NCBI RefSeq assembly: GCF_013201895.1
Contig: NZ_CP053841.1
Span: 930,001 to 994,000, forward strand
Direction: 5' to 3'
Origin: Campylobacter blaseri
Lineage (GTDB): Bacteria; Campylobacterota; Campylobacteria; Campylobacterales; Campylobacteraceae
Length of the DNA stretch: 64,000 nt
Part shown: piece after piece, positions 39,492 through 52,451 of the stretch
Numbering within the stretch: the stretch's first letter is position 1
Layout of the letters: every line of letters starts with the position of its first letter
Notes under the pieces: model-generated
What the model saw: only the letters and a program-made list of their open reading frames with translations
What the model was told of the DNA's origin: nothing
Database searches by the model: none
Made by a program: the position numbers and the translations under genes

Positions 39492-39607
39492 AATTAAAGA
39501 ACTCTTAAACTAGATTATATATATATTTTATTTTAATATTATATATTTTTATTAAGCTTGATCAAAGCTGATTAGTTATAGAATTGGAATATTAATTTAT
39601 TATGTAG

Positions 39608-39640
39608 TTGAATTTGATTGTATTTTACAGCCAAATTCAA
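39608..39640. promoter_or_regulatory. inverted repeat upstream of the accessory cassette
   Basis: TTGAATTTG (39608-39616) and CAAATTCAA (39632-39640) are a perfect 9-bp inverted repeat with a 15-nt spacer. It lies about 85 bp upstream of the hydrolase gene and could be an operator. There is no T run, so it is not terminator-like. Confidence 0.4.
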
Positions 39641-39675
39641 TGGAATTTAAGTTGCTATTTTTAGCTAAACCTATA

Positions 39676-39701
39676 TTAATTCTCAATCCTAAGAGAATTA
39701 A
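39676..39701. promoter_or_regulatory. second inverted repeat just before the hydrolase ribosome-binding site
   Basis: TTAATTCTC (39676-39684) and GAGAATTAA (39693-39701) form a 9-bp inverted repeat with an 8-nt loop, ending about 10 nt before the AAAAGGA site of the next gene. It may act as a repressor site or as a 5'-UTR hairpin. Confidence 0.4.
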
Positions 39702-39723
39702 ATAAAAAATAAAAGGATTTCAA

Positions 39724-40413
39724 ATGGACAACAAAAGATATCTTGAAGTTTTGACTCCACAAAATAGTCAAATAATCTTCATCGATCAACAACCTCAAAT
39801 GGCGTTTGGCGTACAATCAATTGACCGTCAAACTTTAAAAAACAATGTTGTTGGCTTAGCTAAAGCTGCAAAAGTTTTTAACATTCCAACAACTATCACA
39901 ACGGTAGAAACTGAGAGCTTTTCAGGTCACACATACCCTGAATTACTAGCAGTGTTCCCAGAAAATAAAATTCTAGAAAGAACTTCAATGAACTCATGGG
40001 ATGACCAAAATGTTAGAGACGCATTAGCAAAAAATAACCGTAAAAAAGTTGTTGTTTCAGGTCTATGGACAGAAGTTTGTAATGTTACTTTCGCACTATC
40101 AGCTGCCCTAGAAGGTGGTTATGAAATTTATATGGTAGCAGACGCATCAGGCGGAACATCTGTAGATGCACACAAATATGCAATGGATCGTATGATACAA
40201 GCAGGAATTGTACCTGTTACTTGGCAACAAGTTTTACTTGAATGGCAACGTGACTGGGCTAGAAGAGATACTTATGATGCTGTTCTTGATATCGTAAAAG
40301 AACACTCTGGAGCATATGGTATGGGTGCTGATTATGCCTATACAATGGTTCACAAAGTTCCTGAGCGTGTAAAACATGGTGAACGCATAGGACCAAACCC
40401 AGCTAATAAATAA
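39724..40413 (+). CDS. isochorismatase-family (YcaC-like) cysteine hydrolase
   Basis: A 229-residue cysteine hydrolase with the triad residues Asp21 in IFIDQQPQM, Arg86 in LERTSMNSW (the position is Lys in many members and Arg in YcaC-like ones) and Cys119 in WTEVCNVTF. YcaC-like members hydrolyse small amides or thioesters; the natural substrate is not known. First gene of the accessory cassette, behind two inverted repeats. A strong terminator follows, so it may be made in excess over the downstream genes. Codon use looks slightly less AT-biased than in the neighbours. Confidence 0.9.
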   Translation: MDNKRYLEVLTPQNSQIIFIDQQPQMAFGVQSIDRQTLKNNVVGLAKAAKVFNIPTTITTVETESFSGHTYPELLAVFPENKILERTSMNSWDDQNVRDALAKNNRKKVVVSGLWTEVCNVTFALSAALEGGYEIYMVADASGGTSVDAHKYAMDRMIQAGIVPVTWQQVLLEWQRDWARRDTYDAVLDIVKEHSGAYGMGADYAYTMVHKVPERVKHGERIGPNPANK

Positions 40414-40425
40414 AATAATTAGTTT

Positions 40426-40459
40426 AGCGATCTAATATTTTTATTAGATCGCTTTTTTT
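40426..40459 (+). terminator. strong intrinsic terminator inside the accessory cassette
   Basis: AGCGATCTAAT (40426-40436) pairs with ATTAGATCGCT (40443-40453), an 11-bp stem with a 6-nt loop, followed by a seven-T run. It separates the hydrolase gene from the XapX gene. Confidence 0.92.
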
Positions 40460-40494
40460 GATTTAAAACAAATTTATATTAACGAGTAAGAACA

Positions 40495-40770
40495 ATGAAA
40501 TTTTATATTCTTAGTTTAGGCGTTGGATTGTTAGTAGGCATTATTTATTATATCTTAAATGTCCGTTCCCCAGCTCCTCCATTAGTAGCCCTTATAGGAC
40601 TCCTTGGAATGCTTATGGGCGAACAGATTATTCCAGTTGCAAAAAACTTTTTCTCCAAAGACGAAATTATAAAAAATAGCGAACAAACTAATATCCAAGA
40701 AAAAACAGACAATAACAATAAGTATACTATTGATATACAAAGGAGTAAAAATGACAACCAAAATTCCTGA
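40495..40770 (+). CDS. XapX domain (DUF1427) small membrane protein
   Basis: A 91-residue protein. Residues 1-50 carry the XapX signature: a hydrophobic helix, then NVRSPAPPLVALIGLLG and GEQIIPVAK, with a second hydrophobic segment. A charged tail (about 52-91) follows. XapX proteins commonly sit beside isochorismatase-like hydrolases and amidohydrolases, but their function is not established. The gene end overlaps the amidohydrolase start by 20 nt. Confidence 0.9.
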   Translation: MKFYILSLGVGLLVGIIYYILNVRSPAPPLVALIGLLGMLMGEQIIPVAKNFFSKDEIIKNSEQTNIQEKTDNNNKYTIDIQRSKNDNQNS

Positions 40771-42646
40771 TATTATTTTTTATAATGGCAATATTACAAC
40801 ACTAAATAAATCAAATCCTACTGCACAAGCCGTAGCCATTAAAGATGGCAGATTTATAAGTGTAGGTAAAAACGAAGATGTTTTAAGATTAGCAGATAAC
40901 TCCACTAGAAAAGTAGATCTGAAAGGTCGTAGTGTTTTACCTGGATTATTTGACAACCATACACACATTATACGCGGTGGTCTAAATTATAATTTAGAAC
41001 TTAGATGGGATGGAGTTAAAAGCCTTGCTGATGCAATGGGTATGCTTAAAGCTCAAGTTGATATCACACCTGCACCTCAATGGGTTCGTGTAATTGGTGG
41101 TTTTACAGAACATCAATTTGTAGAAAAAAGACTTCCAACTATAGAAGAGCTTAATAAAATAGCTCCTCATACCCCTGTATTTATATTGCATCTTTATGAC
41201 AGAGCATTATTAAATGGTGCTGCTTTAAGAGCTGTTGGCTACACAAAAGACACTCCAAATCCTCCTGGTGGCGAGATTGTGCGAGATAGCAAAGGAAACC
41301 CAACAGGATTATTGCTTGCAAAACCAAATGCTATGATACTATATGCATCATTAGCCAAAGGTCCAAAACTCCCAATTGATTATCAAATCAACTCAACAAG
41401 ACACTTTATGCGTGAGTTAAATAGACTTGGTATTACAGGTGTTGTAGATGCGGGTGGTGGATTTCAAAACTATCCAGAAGACTATGAGGTTATCCAAAAA
41501 CTTTCAGACGAAGATCAACTAACAGTTAGAATAGCTTACAATCTATTTACACAAAAACCAAAAGAGGAAAAAGAGGACTTTTTAAGATGGACATCATCTG
41601 TAAAATACAAACAAGGAACTGATTATTTTCGCCATAATGGCGCAGGTGAAATGCTTGTATTTTCTGCAGCCGATTTTGAAGACTTTAGACAACCTAGACC
41701 AAATATGCCACCTGAAATGGAAGATGATTTAGAAGAAGTTGTAAGAATTTTGGTTCAAAACAAATGGCCGTGGCGAATGCATGCCACTTATGATGAGACA
41801 ATCTCACGTGCTTTAGATGTATTTGAAAAAATAAATGAAGAAACTCCGCTTGAAGGTATTAATTGGTTTTTTGATCATGCTGAAACAATCTCTCAAAAAT
41901 CAATTGATAGAATAGCAAAATTAGGTGGTGGAATTGCGTTGCAACATAGAATGGCATATCAAGGTGAATATTTTGTAGATAGATATGGTCCTGATGCGGC
42001 TGCTGCAACTCCACCTGTAAAAAAAATTTTAGAAAGTGGCGTTAAAACTTCAGCTGGAACTGATGCTACAAGAGTTGCATCTTATAATCCATGGGTTTCT
42101 CTTTCTTGGCTTGTTACTGGAAAAACAGTTGGTGGCACAAGACTATATCCTGAATCAAATTTATTAGATAGAGAAACAGCTCTTAGAATGTGGACTGAAA
42201 ATGTATCTTGGTTTACCAATGAAGAAGGAAAACGCGGAAGAATTGAAATTGGTCAATTTGCTGATTTTATAGTGCCTAGTAAAGACTATTTTAGCGTTGA
42301 TGAGGATGAAATTTCATTTTTAACTTCACACCTAACAGTTGTAGGTGGAAAAATAGTTTTTGGTGATGATGAATTTTCTGATTTAGATGAAAACCCATTG
42401 CCACCTGCTATGCCTGATTGGTCACCAACACGTAAATTTAAAGGTTTTGCAGCATGGGGTGATCCTGATGGAGCTGGAAAAAATTCTTTATCTTTAATTC
42501 GCCAACATGCTATTTCAGGTTGTGGTTGTGGAATGTCTTGTGGAATTCATGGACATGATCACACTAAAGCTTGGAATTCAAACATTCCAACATCTGACTT
42601 AAAAGGATTTTTTGGAACTTTAGGTTGTTCTTGCTGGATGGTATAG
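40751..42646 (+). CDS. amidohydrolase (YtcJ-like, amidohydrolase 3 family) with Cys-rich C-terminal tail
   Basis: I start it at the ATG at 40751 (631 residues), because AAAGGAG lies 7 nt upstream; an earlier ATG at 40730 lacks a site. The metal-dependent TIM-barrel enzyme has GLFDNHTHI (His70, His72), the WRMHATYDETI strand, FDHAETIS and SAGTDATRVA in the usual order. Its substrate is unknown. Residues about 589-631 form an added tail with SGCGCGMSCGIHGHDH and GCSCWMV: five Cys and three His, which may bind a metal or react with the substrate. It overlaps the XapX gene by 20 nt, and an MFS exporter follows after 30 nt. Confidence 0.9.
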   Translation: MTTKIPDIIFYNGNITTLNKSNPTAQAVAIKDGRFISVGKNEDVLRLADNSTRKVDLKGRSVLPGLFDNHTHIIRGGLNYNLELRWDGVKSLADAMGMLKAQVDITPAPQWVRVIGGFTEHQFVEKRLPTIEELNKIAPHTPVFILHLYDRALLNGAALRAVGYTKDTPNPPGGEIVRDSKGNPTGLLLAKPNAMILYASLAKGPKLPIDYQINSTRHFMRELNRLGITGVVDAGGGFQNYPEDYEVIQKLSDEDQLTVRIAYNLFTQKPKEEKEDFLRWTSSVKYKQGTDYFRHNGAGEMLVFSAADFEDFRQPRPNMPPEMEDDLEEVVRILVQNKWPWRMHATYDETISRALDVFEKINEETPLEGINWFFDHAETISQKSIDRIAKLGGGIALQHRMAYQGEYFVDRYGPDAAAATPPVKKILESGVKTSAGTDATRVASYNPWVSLSWLVTGKTVGGTRLYPESNLLDRETALRMWTENVSWFTNEEGKRGRIEIGQFADFIVPSKDYFSVDEDEISFLTSHLTVVGGKIVFGDDEFSDLDENPLPPAMPDWSPTRKFKGFAAWGDPDGAGKNSLSLIRQHAISGCGCGMSCGIHGHDHTKAWNSNIPTSDLKGFFGTLGCSCWMV

Positions 42647-42676
42647 CAAGTTTTAATAATTACAATAGGAGTATAA

Positions 42677-44257
42677 ATGAGTGATTCGAAACAAAGCAGT
42701 TTTGCCCCATTGAAACAAAAGCTTTTTTTAGTCTTATGGATAGCTACTGTTATTGGTAATGTTGGAAGTTTTATAAGAGATGTGGCAAGTGGCTGGTTGG
42801 TTACAGACCTTTCAGCCTCACCTGCTGCTGTTTCTTTGATCCAAGCAGCTGCAACACTACCAATTTTTTTACTAGCAATACCTGCTGGTGTTATGGCTGA
42901 TATCTTAGATCGTCGTAAATTTTTAATATCCATACAATTTATCTTAGCTTTTGCTAGCTTTAGCCTAATGACCTTGTCTGCTACTGGGCTGCAATCGGTT
43001 GTTACACTTGTACTGTTTACTTTTATAGGCGGTATTGGTGTTGCTTTAATGGGTCCAACATGGCAAGCAATTGTACCAGAATTAGTTGAGCGTAAAAGTT
43101 TAAAAGATGCCGTTGCTTTAAACTCATTGGGTGTAAATATAGCTAGAGCGGTTGGGCCTGCAATAGGTGGTGTTATATTAGCACAACTTGGAGCAGCTTT
43201 TTCATACGGAATGGATGTTATAAGCTATCTGTTTGTAATCTCTGCCCTGCTTTGGTGGAAAAGAGAAGCAAAAGATGAAGATGCTTTACTTGAAAGCTTT
43301 GGAAGTGCCTTTAGAGCTGGTTTAAGATATGCTAAATCAAGTAGAGATCTACATAGAGTTCTTTTTAGAACAGTTCTATTCTTTGTTTTTGCTAGTGCTT
43401 TATGGGCTCTTTTGCCTTTAGTTGCAAGAAAACTTCTAAATGGGACAGCTGGTTTTTATGGACTACTACTAGCTTCCGTTGGTGTTGGTGCAATAGCTGG
43501 TGCTATAATTTTACCAAAACTAAGAGAGCGTTTAAATACTGATCAATTGCTATTATTATCAGCAATTATAAGCACTGTAGTTATGTGTTTTTTATCAATG
43601 TCACCACCAAAATTTTTAGCTGTTATAGGTCTGTTTTTATTAGGCATAGGCTGGATTACATCTTTAACTACGCTTAACAGCACAGCTCAATCCATTCTAC
43701 CAAACTGGGTAAGAGGTCGTTCTTTGGCTATATACTTAACAGCATTTAATGGAGCAATGACTCTTGGCAGTTTAATATGGGGTGGTGTTGCCCAATATAT
43801 AGGTATTTCTTTAACTTTAATTGTATCTGGTATTGGCTTAACTCTAGTAACTCTACTAGCATATAAAGCTAAACTACCACAAGGAAATGACGATTTATCG
43901 CCTTCTAAGCACTGGGAAGAACCAGAAATAGTCTCAGATATAGACTTAAATAGATCACCTGTATTAATACAAGTTGAGTACAGAGTTAAATCTTCAGATA
44001 AAGAGAATTTCCTTAAAAAAATTAAACAGCTATCTGAGCAAAGACGTAAAGACGGAGCTTATGCATGGGGTATTGTTGAAGATACATCAGATCCTGAAAT
44101 AATGCTTGAATGGTTTTTAGTTGAAAGCTGGGCTGAACATCTAAGACAACATCATAGAGTTTCTAAAATAGATGCACAACTTCAAGCCGAAGTAAACGCT
44201 TTCCACATATCTGAAAAACCTCAAATAAGACACTTTGTAGGTTTTTTAAGTAGATAA
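42677..44257 (+). CDS. MFS transporter (MFS_3/EntS-like) with C-terminal ABM-like domain
   Basis: A 526-residue protein. Residues about 10-410 form a major-facilitator exporter with about 11-12 hydrophobic helices, with the GVMADILDRRKFL loop typical of the MFS_3 (enterobactin-exporter-like) family. Residues about 430-526 are soluble (VLIQVEYRVKSSDKENFLKK to FHISEKPQIRHFVGF) and resemble an antibiotic-biosynthesis-monooxygenase-type ferredoxin-fold domain. This pairing is known in MFS_3 proteins, but the role of the domain is unclear. It is the last gene of the cassette and probably exports the substrate or product of its hydrolases. Confidence 0.9.
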   Translation: MSDSKQSSFAPLKQKLFLVLWIATVIGNVGSFIRDVASGWLVTDLSASPAAVSLIQAAATLPIFLLAIPAGVMADILDRRKFLISIQFILAFASFSLMTLSATGLQSVVTLVLFTFIGGIGVALMGPTWQAIVPELVERKSLKDAVALNSLGVNIARAVGPAIGGVILAQLGAAFSYGMDVISYLFVISALLWWKREAKDEDALLESFGSAFRAGLRYAKSSRDLHRVLFRTVLFFVFASALWALLPLVARKLLNGTAGFYGLLLASVGVGAIAGAIILPKLRERLNTDQLLLLSAIISTVVMCFLSMSPPKFLAVIGLFLLGIGWITSLTTLNSTAQSILPNWVRGRSLAIYLTAFNGAMTLGSLIWGGVAQYIGISLTLIVSGIGLTLVTLLAYKAKLPQGNDDLSPSKHWEEPEIVSDIDLNRSPVLIQVEYRVKSSDKENFLKKIKQLSEQRRKDGAYAWGIVEDTSDPEIMLEWFLVESWAEHLRQHHRVSKIDAQLQAEVNAFHISEKPQIRHFVGFLSR

Positions 44258-44260
44258 TTT

Positions 44261-44316
44261 AAATTCTCTTGTTTTGTCTTTAGTTTTTAACAATTGGCAA
44301 AACAGAGAATTTTTAT
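44261..44316 (+). terminator. probable terminator behind the MFS gene
   Basis: AAATTCTCTTGTTTTG (44261-44276) pairs with CAAAACAGAGAATTT (44298-44312) apart from one bulged base, followed by TTTTA. The loop is long (about 21 nt). It overlaps the left edge of the rodA remnant. Confidence 0.55.
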
Positions 44317-44700
44317 CTCCATAATTTCAAATTCCTCCCAATCGCTACTAGTGATTTTATATTTGCATACAATGGAGAGAGATTTGGATTTATTGGTAAT
44401 CTTTTTTTAATAAGCATGTATTTTCTCTTAATATCTCACCTACTATCTTTAAACCACAAATTAAAAGATGACTTTTTAGCAAGAGTTATCACAAATGGAA
44501 TTGCCATTATGATGTTTATATATATATCCGTCAACATCTCCATGACCATAGGTTTTGCGCCTGTGGTTGGTATACCTCTACCCTTTTTTAGTTATGGTGG
44601 TAGTAGCTTTATCACCTTTATGTGTTTTTTTGGAATACTCCAGAATTTATTAGCATTTAGGTTTGATAAAGAGTATAGACTCTTAAAAATTAATATATAG
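44311..44700 (+). pseudogene. rodA: truncated rodA/mrdB 3' fragment
   Basis: The frame from about 44311 to the TAG at 44700 reads as the C-terminal third of the rod-shape SEDS glycosyltransferase RodA. It contains FKFLPIATSDFIFAYNGERF, GFIGNLFLI, and the hallmark VGIPLPFFSYGGSS near the end. No start codon or 5' two-thirds exist: the MFS gene ends at 44257, and an in-frame TAG lies at 44281-44283. An internal ATG at 44416 would give only 94 residues lacking most helices. It is probably a relic, with an intact rodA elsewhere in the genome. Confidence 0.85.
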
Positions 44701-44945
44701 TCAAACATATTAAAAATCATAAATTAGCATAGGTTTAAGTGCTAAATTCTTAAATACTAAAAACATATAAGCATTAAAATAAAGTTTAATAACTAATTTA
44801 TTTTATAAGATAACCAACATATCATTTTAGTTAGGCTAATAAATATAATACGCAATACTATTTTTAAAAACAGTATTTAAGATTTTATATTATTAGCTTT
44901 ATTTTATTTAAAATCTTAATTTAAAAACCTAGTATCTATAATAAT

Positions 44946-45239
44946 CTATCTTTTATTACTACTATCTTTATTGTTATCTTTGTTTTTTGTTATTGTTTTA
45001 CCTGATATAGTTATATCATCTTTAATAACTTCAAATTTCTTATCACCTATTCCCTTTATATTTTTAATATCCTCTATCTTTTCAAATTTCTTATCTTTTC
45101 TATAATCTATTATATACTCTGCTGTCTTTTCACCAACACCTTTAATGCTCATAAGTTCCTCTTTTGAAGCAGTATTAATGTTTATTGTACTAAATAAGAA
45201 TGTAAAGCTAAGTAGTAGTGTTAAAAGTAGTTTTTTCAT
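44946..45239 (-). CDS. comEA: ComEA-like helix-hairpin-helix DNA-binding protein
   Basis: A 97-residue protein with an N-terminal signal or membrane anchor (KKLLLTLLLSFTFLFS), then two helix-hairpin-helix units: NINTASKEELMSIKGVGEKTA (split across about 21-41) and FEKIEDIKNIKGIGDKKFE (about 52-70). A Lys/Asn-rich tail follows. ComEA-type proteins bind incoming DNA in the periplasm during natural transformation, and this short form is common in Campylobacter. It is a lone gene in a gene-poor stretch. Confidence 0.9.
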   Translation of the reverse strand: MKKLLLTLLLSFTFLFSTININTASKEELMSIKGVGEKTAEYIIDYRKDKKFEKIEDIKNIKGIGDKKFEVIKDDITISGKTITKNKDNNKDSSNKR

Positions 45240-46174
45240 GATTGTTTCCTTTGTTTGATTATGGACTAAATATAGCTGAAATTTTATCTTATCTTACTGA
45301 AATAATTAAACTAAATATATAATTTAATAAGTAAGTATTTTTAAAAGATAGATACAATAGATGTTAATATATACATAGATAAAGAAAAATTGAATTATTA
45401 CTAAAACAATTTGTGTAATGTCAATAAAATACTAAATTAACATAACTAAATTAATACAAATAGTAATTGCCATTAAATTAATGTATCATAATCGAGTGTT
45501 GTTGTTAAGTTAAACTATTTATATTATCAATAAAAACCAGATACTTTTGAAATTATTAAAATACTTTAATGTTTAAATAACTTTATTTAAGTTATTTTAT
45601 CCACCTATATGTAAATTTAGATAATATCCAAATCCTTTTTATTTAAATTATTACACTATGTTTGTTCATGAAAAAACTAAGCCATACATAATAAAGGCTA
45701 AGAAAAAAGTCTTAGCTAGAAATAACAGTAGTAGTGGCTATATCTTTTTTGCAAAAAGGTAGAATAAAAGTAAATCTATGTTTTATAAAGGTTTATAATA
45801 AGTATAAAGAAGATAGTAGTTTTTAAGAATACTTGATGATTTTTTAATTAAAGCTACAATAATCTATACTATTTATAAACCTAAAAGATAATAGAATTTA
45901 GAGTATTGCAAAAAAATATTTATATTAATTAACTTTTTATCTTTTGTGTAGTTATAAAGATGAAAAATAATACAACTAATTAGGATAATTAGAATATATT
46001 ACATAATTTGATTTTAATAAACTAATAGATTTTATACTCTATGTTTATAATTTTAATTATTAACATAATTAACTTTCTATATTTTGTTATGATAGTTATA
46101 ATTTTAATTATTAAGTTAGCTAGAATATATATTGTTGAATAATTGTTGATTAGTATATTAGTTATAAATTAACA
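45240..46174. other. 935-bp gene-poor stretch downstream of the rRNA operon
   Basis: AT-rich, with no open frame I can support. It contains a 7-bp hairpin (GCTAAGA with TCTTAGC, 45697-45716) and one copy of a 20-nt motif (45751-45771) that recurs on the other side of the rRNA operon. No homology is recognised; it may be decayed coding DNA. Confidence 0.5.
45751..45771 (+). repeat. left copy of a short direct repeat flanking the rRNA operon
   Basis: GCAAAAAGGTAGAATAAAAG plus T matches the copy at 52518-52537 with one extra A; similarity weakens to either side. Confidence 0.5.
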
Positions 46175-46294
46175 AAGTCCGCAGCGACCTACTTTCCCAA
46201 CATCCCAGTAAGAGAGAGTATCATCAGCCACGACGAGCTTAGCTTCTTGGTTCGAGATGGAACAAGGCGTTTCCTCGTCTGTATAGCCACGAAC
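46175..46294 (-). rRNA. 5S ribosomal RNA
   Basis: The minus strand contains GAACCAAGAAGCTAAGC, the universal 5S core, and GGGAAAGTAGGTCGCTGC near the 3' end. The ends were set by pairing GTTCGTG with TGCGGAC (helix I) and are good to a few bases. Last gene of the rRNA operon. Confidence 0.93.
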
Positions 46295-46398
46295 AGTGTT
46301 AAATAAAAAAACTACTATTTATAGTTCTCTTATTAAACACTGTTAAGTGTTAATCGTTAAAAGTCAAAAGTTTTATTATAAAACATTTCTCACTTGTA

Positions 46399-46426
46399 AG
46401 TTTTATCCTTAACAAGGAAGTGATGC
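46399..46426 (-). other. 3' arm of the 23S pre-rRNA processing stem
   Basis: These 28 nt are complementary to 49634-49661, with two G-U-compatible differences, and so bracket the 23S gene. Such stems are RNase III substrates that release pre-23S rRNA. Confidence 0.75.
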
Positions 46427-46433
46427 TTAAAAA

Positions 46434-49443
<3,010 letters not shown>

Positions 49444-49458
49444 TTTTTTTTACTTCTC

Positions 49459-49536
49459 AGACTAGCAAAGCTAGTCTTCCGACAAGGAGCTATGCTCCCT
49501 TGACCCACCTAAAGCACAACACTTCTAAAGAAGTGT
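49459..49536 (-). repeat. three tandem hairpins just upstream of the 23S 5' end
   Basis: AGACTAGC-AAA-GCTAGTCT (49459-49477), CAAGGAGC-TAT-GCTCCCTTG (49483-49502, one bulge) and ACACTTCT-AA-AGAAGTGT (49519-49536) lie side by side between mature 23S and its processing-stem arm. They may guide maturation or protect the leader. Confidence 0.6.
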
Positions 49537-49633
49537 CGTAAATTTGCAATTAAACAAATTATTAGCTAATAGTTAAGTCTTAATCGGTAAAAGAAGTTTT
49601 TATATTTTTAGATTATGTTTATATTCTAATTAC

Positions 49634-49661
49634 GCATCACTTCCTTGTTAAAGATAAAATT
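49634..49661 (-). other. 5' arm of the 23S pre-rRNA processing stem
   Basis: Complementary to 46399-46426 over 28 nt. In the transcript it precedes the 23S by about 190 nt. Confidence 0.75.
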
Positions 49662-50217
49662 ATATGTATATAACCTTATAGTATTTAAATATTAGACTTA
49701 AGACGGAAAGAGATTAAAAACTATATATAGATAAGTTTTAAAAACCTATATAAGTCGTGATATTAATCTTTGATCATTTAAAACCAGATAACAGTTTGGT
49801 ATTAAAGATTTGCTTTTGTAGTCTTTTATTTAAAGCCTTAACAAGTCCTGTAAAATTGTTTTAATTTATTAAAACTTTTTTGTGACTTTTAACAATGATA
49901 ACTTAAATAACATTAGATTCTAAAATTAACTCTTAGTAATCTAAATAAAAAGTTATTTATTTCTTATATCTATAAACTAAAAAGAGATAAACTCATTAGT
50001 TAGATATATTAATAACTCTTTATTTAGACTATTATTATCTATATTTTAGACTAAATTATAATATATATTATTTTAAGATAGTAATTATAATAAGATACTT
50101 TTAAATCTTATTTAAAAGATATAGTATTTTATTATAAACTTAATATACTTATATGTACTTTGTTAAACTATTTATTATTTACTTCTATTTTTGTTTTTAA
50201 ATCAACTTAAATATAAA
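49662..50217 (-). other. 16S-23S spacer between tRNA-Ala and the 23S leader
   Basis: AT-rich transcribed spacer with no gene. It is long for an internal spacer, and beyond the processing arm I see nothing specific in it. Confidence 0.6.
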
Positions 50218-50293
50218 TGGTGGAGAATAGCGGGATCGAACCGCTGACCTCCTGCGTGCAAGGCAGGCGCTCTCCCAGCTGAGCTAATTCCCC
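50218..50293 (-). tRNA. tRNA-Ala (TGC)
   Basis: On the minus strand, GGGGAATTAGCTCAGC begins a 76-nt cloverleaf with anticodon loop CTTGCACG (UGC), T-arm GTTCGATC and an encoded CCA. It is in the usual rRNA spacer position after tRNA-Ile. Confidence 0.97.
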
Positions 50294-50378
50294 ATCTTTT
50301 TATTATTTATATAATAATTAAGAATTTTCCTTCTAATGATAAGATACAACTTATAAACTTAATTGTTTAAAGTCATAA

Positions 50379-50455
50379 TGGTGGGCCTAATAAGACTTGA
50401 ACTTATGACCTCACCCTTATCAGGGGTGCACTCTAACCAGCTGAGCTATAGGCCC
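50379..50455 (-). tRNA. tRNA-Ile (GAT)
   Basis: On the minus strand, GGGCCTATAGCTCAGC begins a 77-nt cloverleaf with anticodon GAT in CTGATAAG, T-arm GTTCAAGTC and an encoded CCA. It lies between 16S and tRNA-Ala. Confidence 0.97.
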
Positions 50456-50617
50456 ATTCGGGAAACTAAAACTAATAACTGATTAATTACTCTATTAGTC
50501 TTATTTTTATTTATCTAAGTCAATCTATGAAATCTAAACCGTGATGATTGAGATTTTTAATTTTAATCGTATTTTCTAATGATAGATATTTTGTGAGAAA
50601 TATCTATTGTACTCTAG

Positions 50618-52132
<1,515 letters not shown>

Positions 52133-52422
52133 AAATTGTTTTTAATTTAAATAAGAAAAACTCTTATTTAAGATTAGTTTGTTTAGTTATGAAGTTTTAA
52201 TCTAAAACTTTAAATTGATTTTTAATAGTATATTTAAAACTTACTAATTTCTCTTTAAACAAAAAAAGATAGTTTTAGTGTTATAGTTTTAAACTATTAT
52301 TATATAATATAATTTAAAATTATCTGACTCAATCGATCACTAGTTTAGATTTCAAAGATTGACTTTGTAAATTTAAAATAGTTTAACATTTATAATTTAA
52401 AAAACATGCTTTAAAAGCCCTT

Positions 52423-52451
52423 ATTATAAGAGTTATACATTAACTCTTTAA
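52423..52451 (-). promoter_or_regulatory. candidate rRNA operon promoter with internal inverted repeat
   Basis: On the minus strand TTAAAG (52451-52446), 17 nt, TATAAT (52428-52423). The spacer is almost entirely an inverted repeat, AAGAGTT-N7-AACTCTT (52428-52448). It would give a 16S leader of about 285 nt. A weak -35 keeps this tentative. Confidence 0.45.

Noticed and set aside
39724-44257. Insertion sequence or integrase-borne island around the cassette
   Set aside because: No transposase, integrase, flanking direct repeats or tRNA junction is visible, so transfer rests only on content and the rodA fragment.
44416-44700. 94-residue membrane protein as an independent gene
   Set aside because: RodA similarity continues upstream of its ATG to about 44311, so it is the tail of a truncated gene, not a new small protein.
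45697-45716. 7-bp hairpin (GCTAAGA/TCTTAGC) as a terminator
   Set aside because: No T run on either strand and no adjacent gene end.
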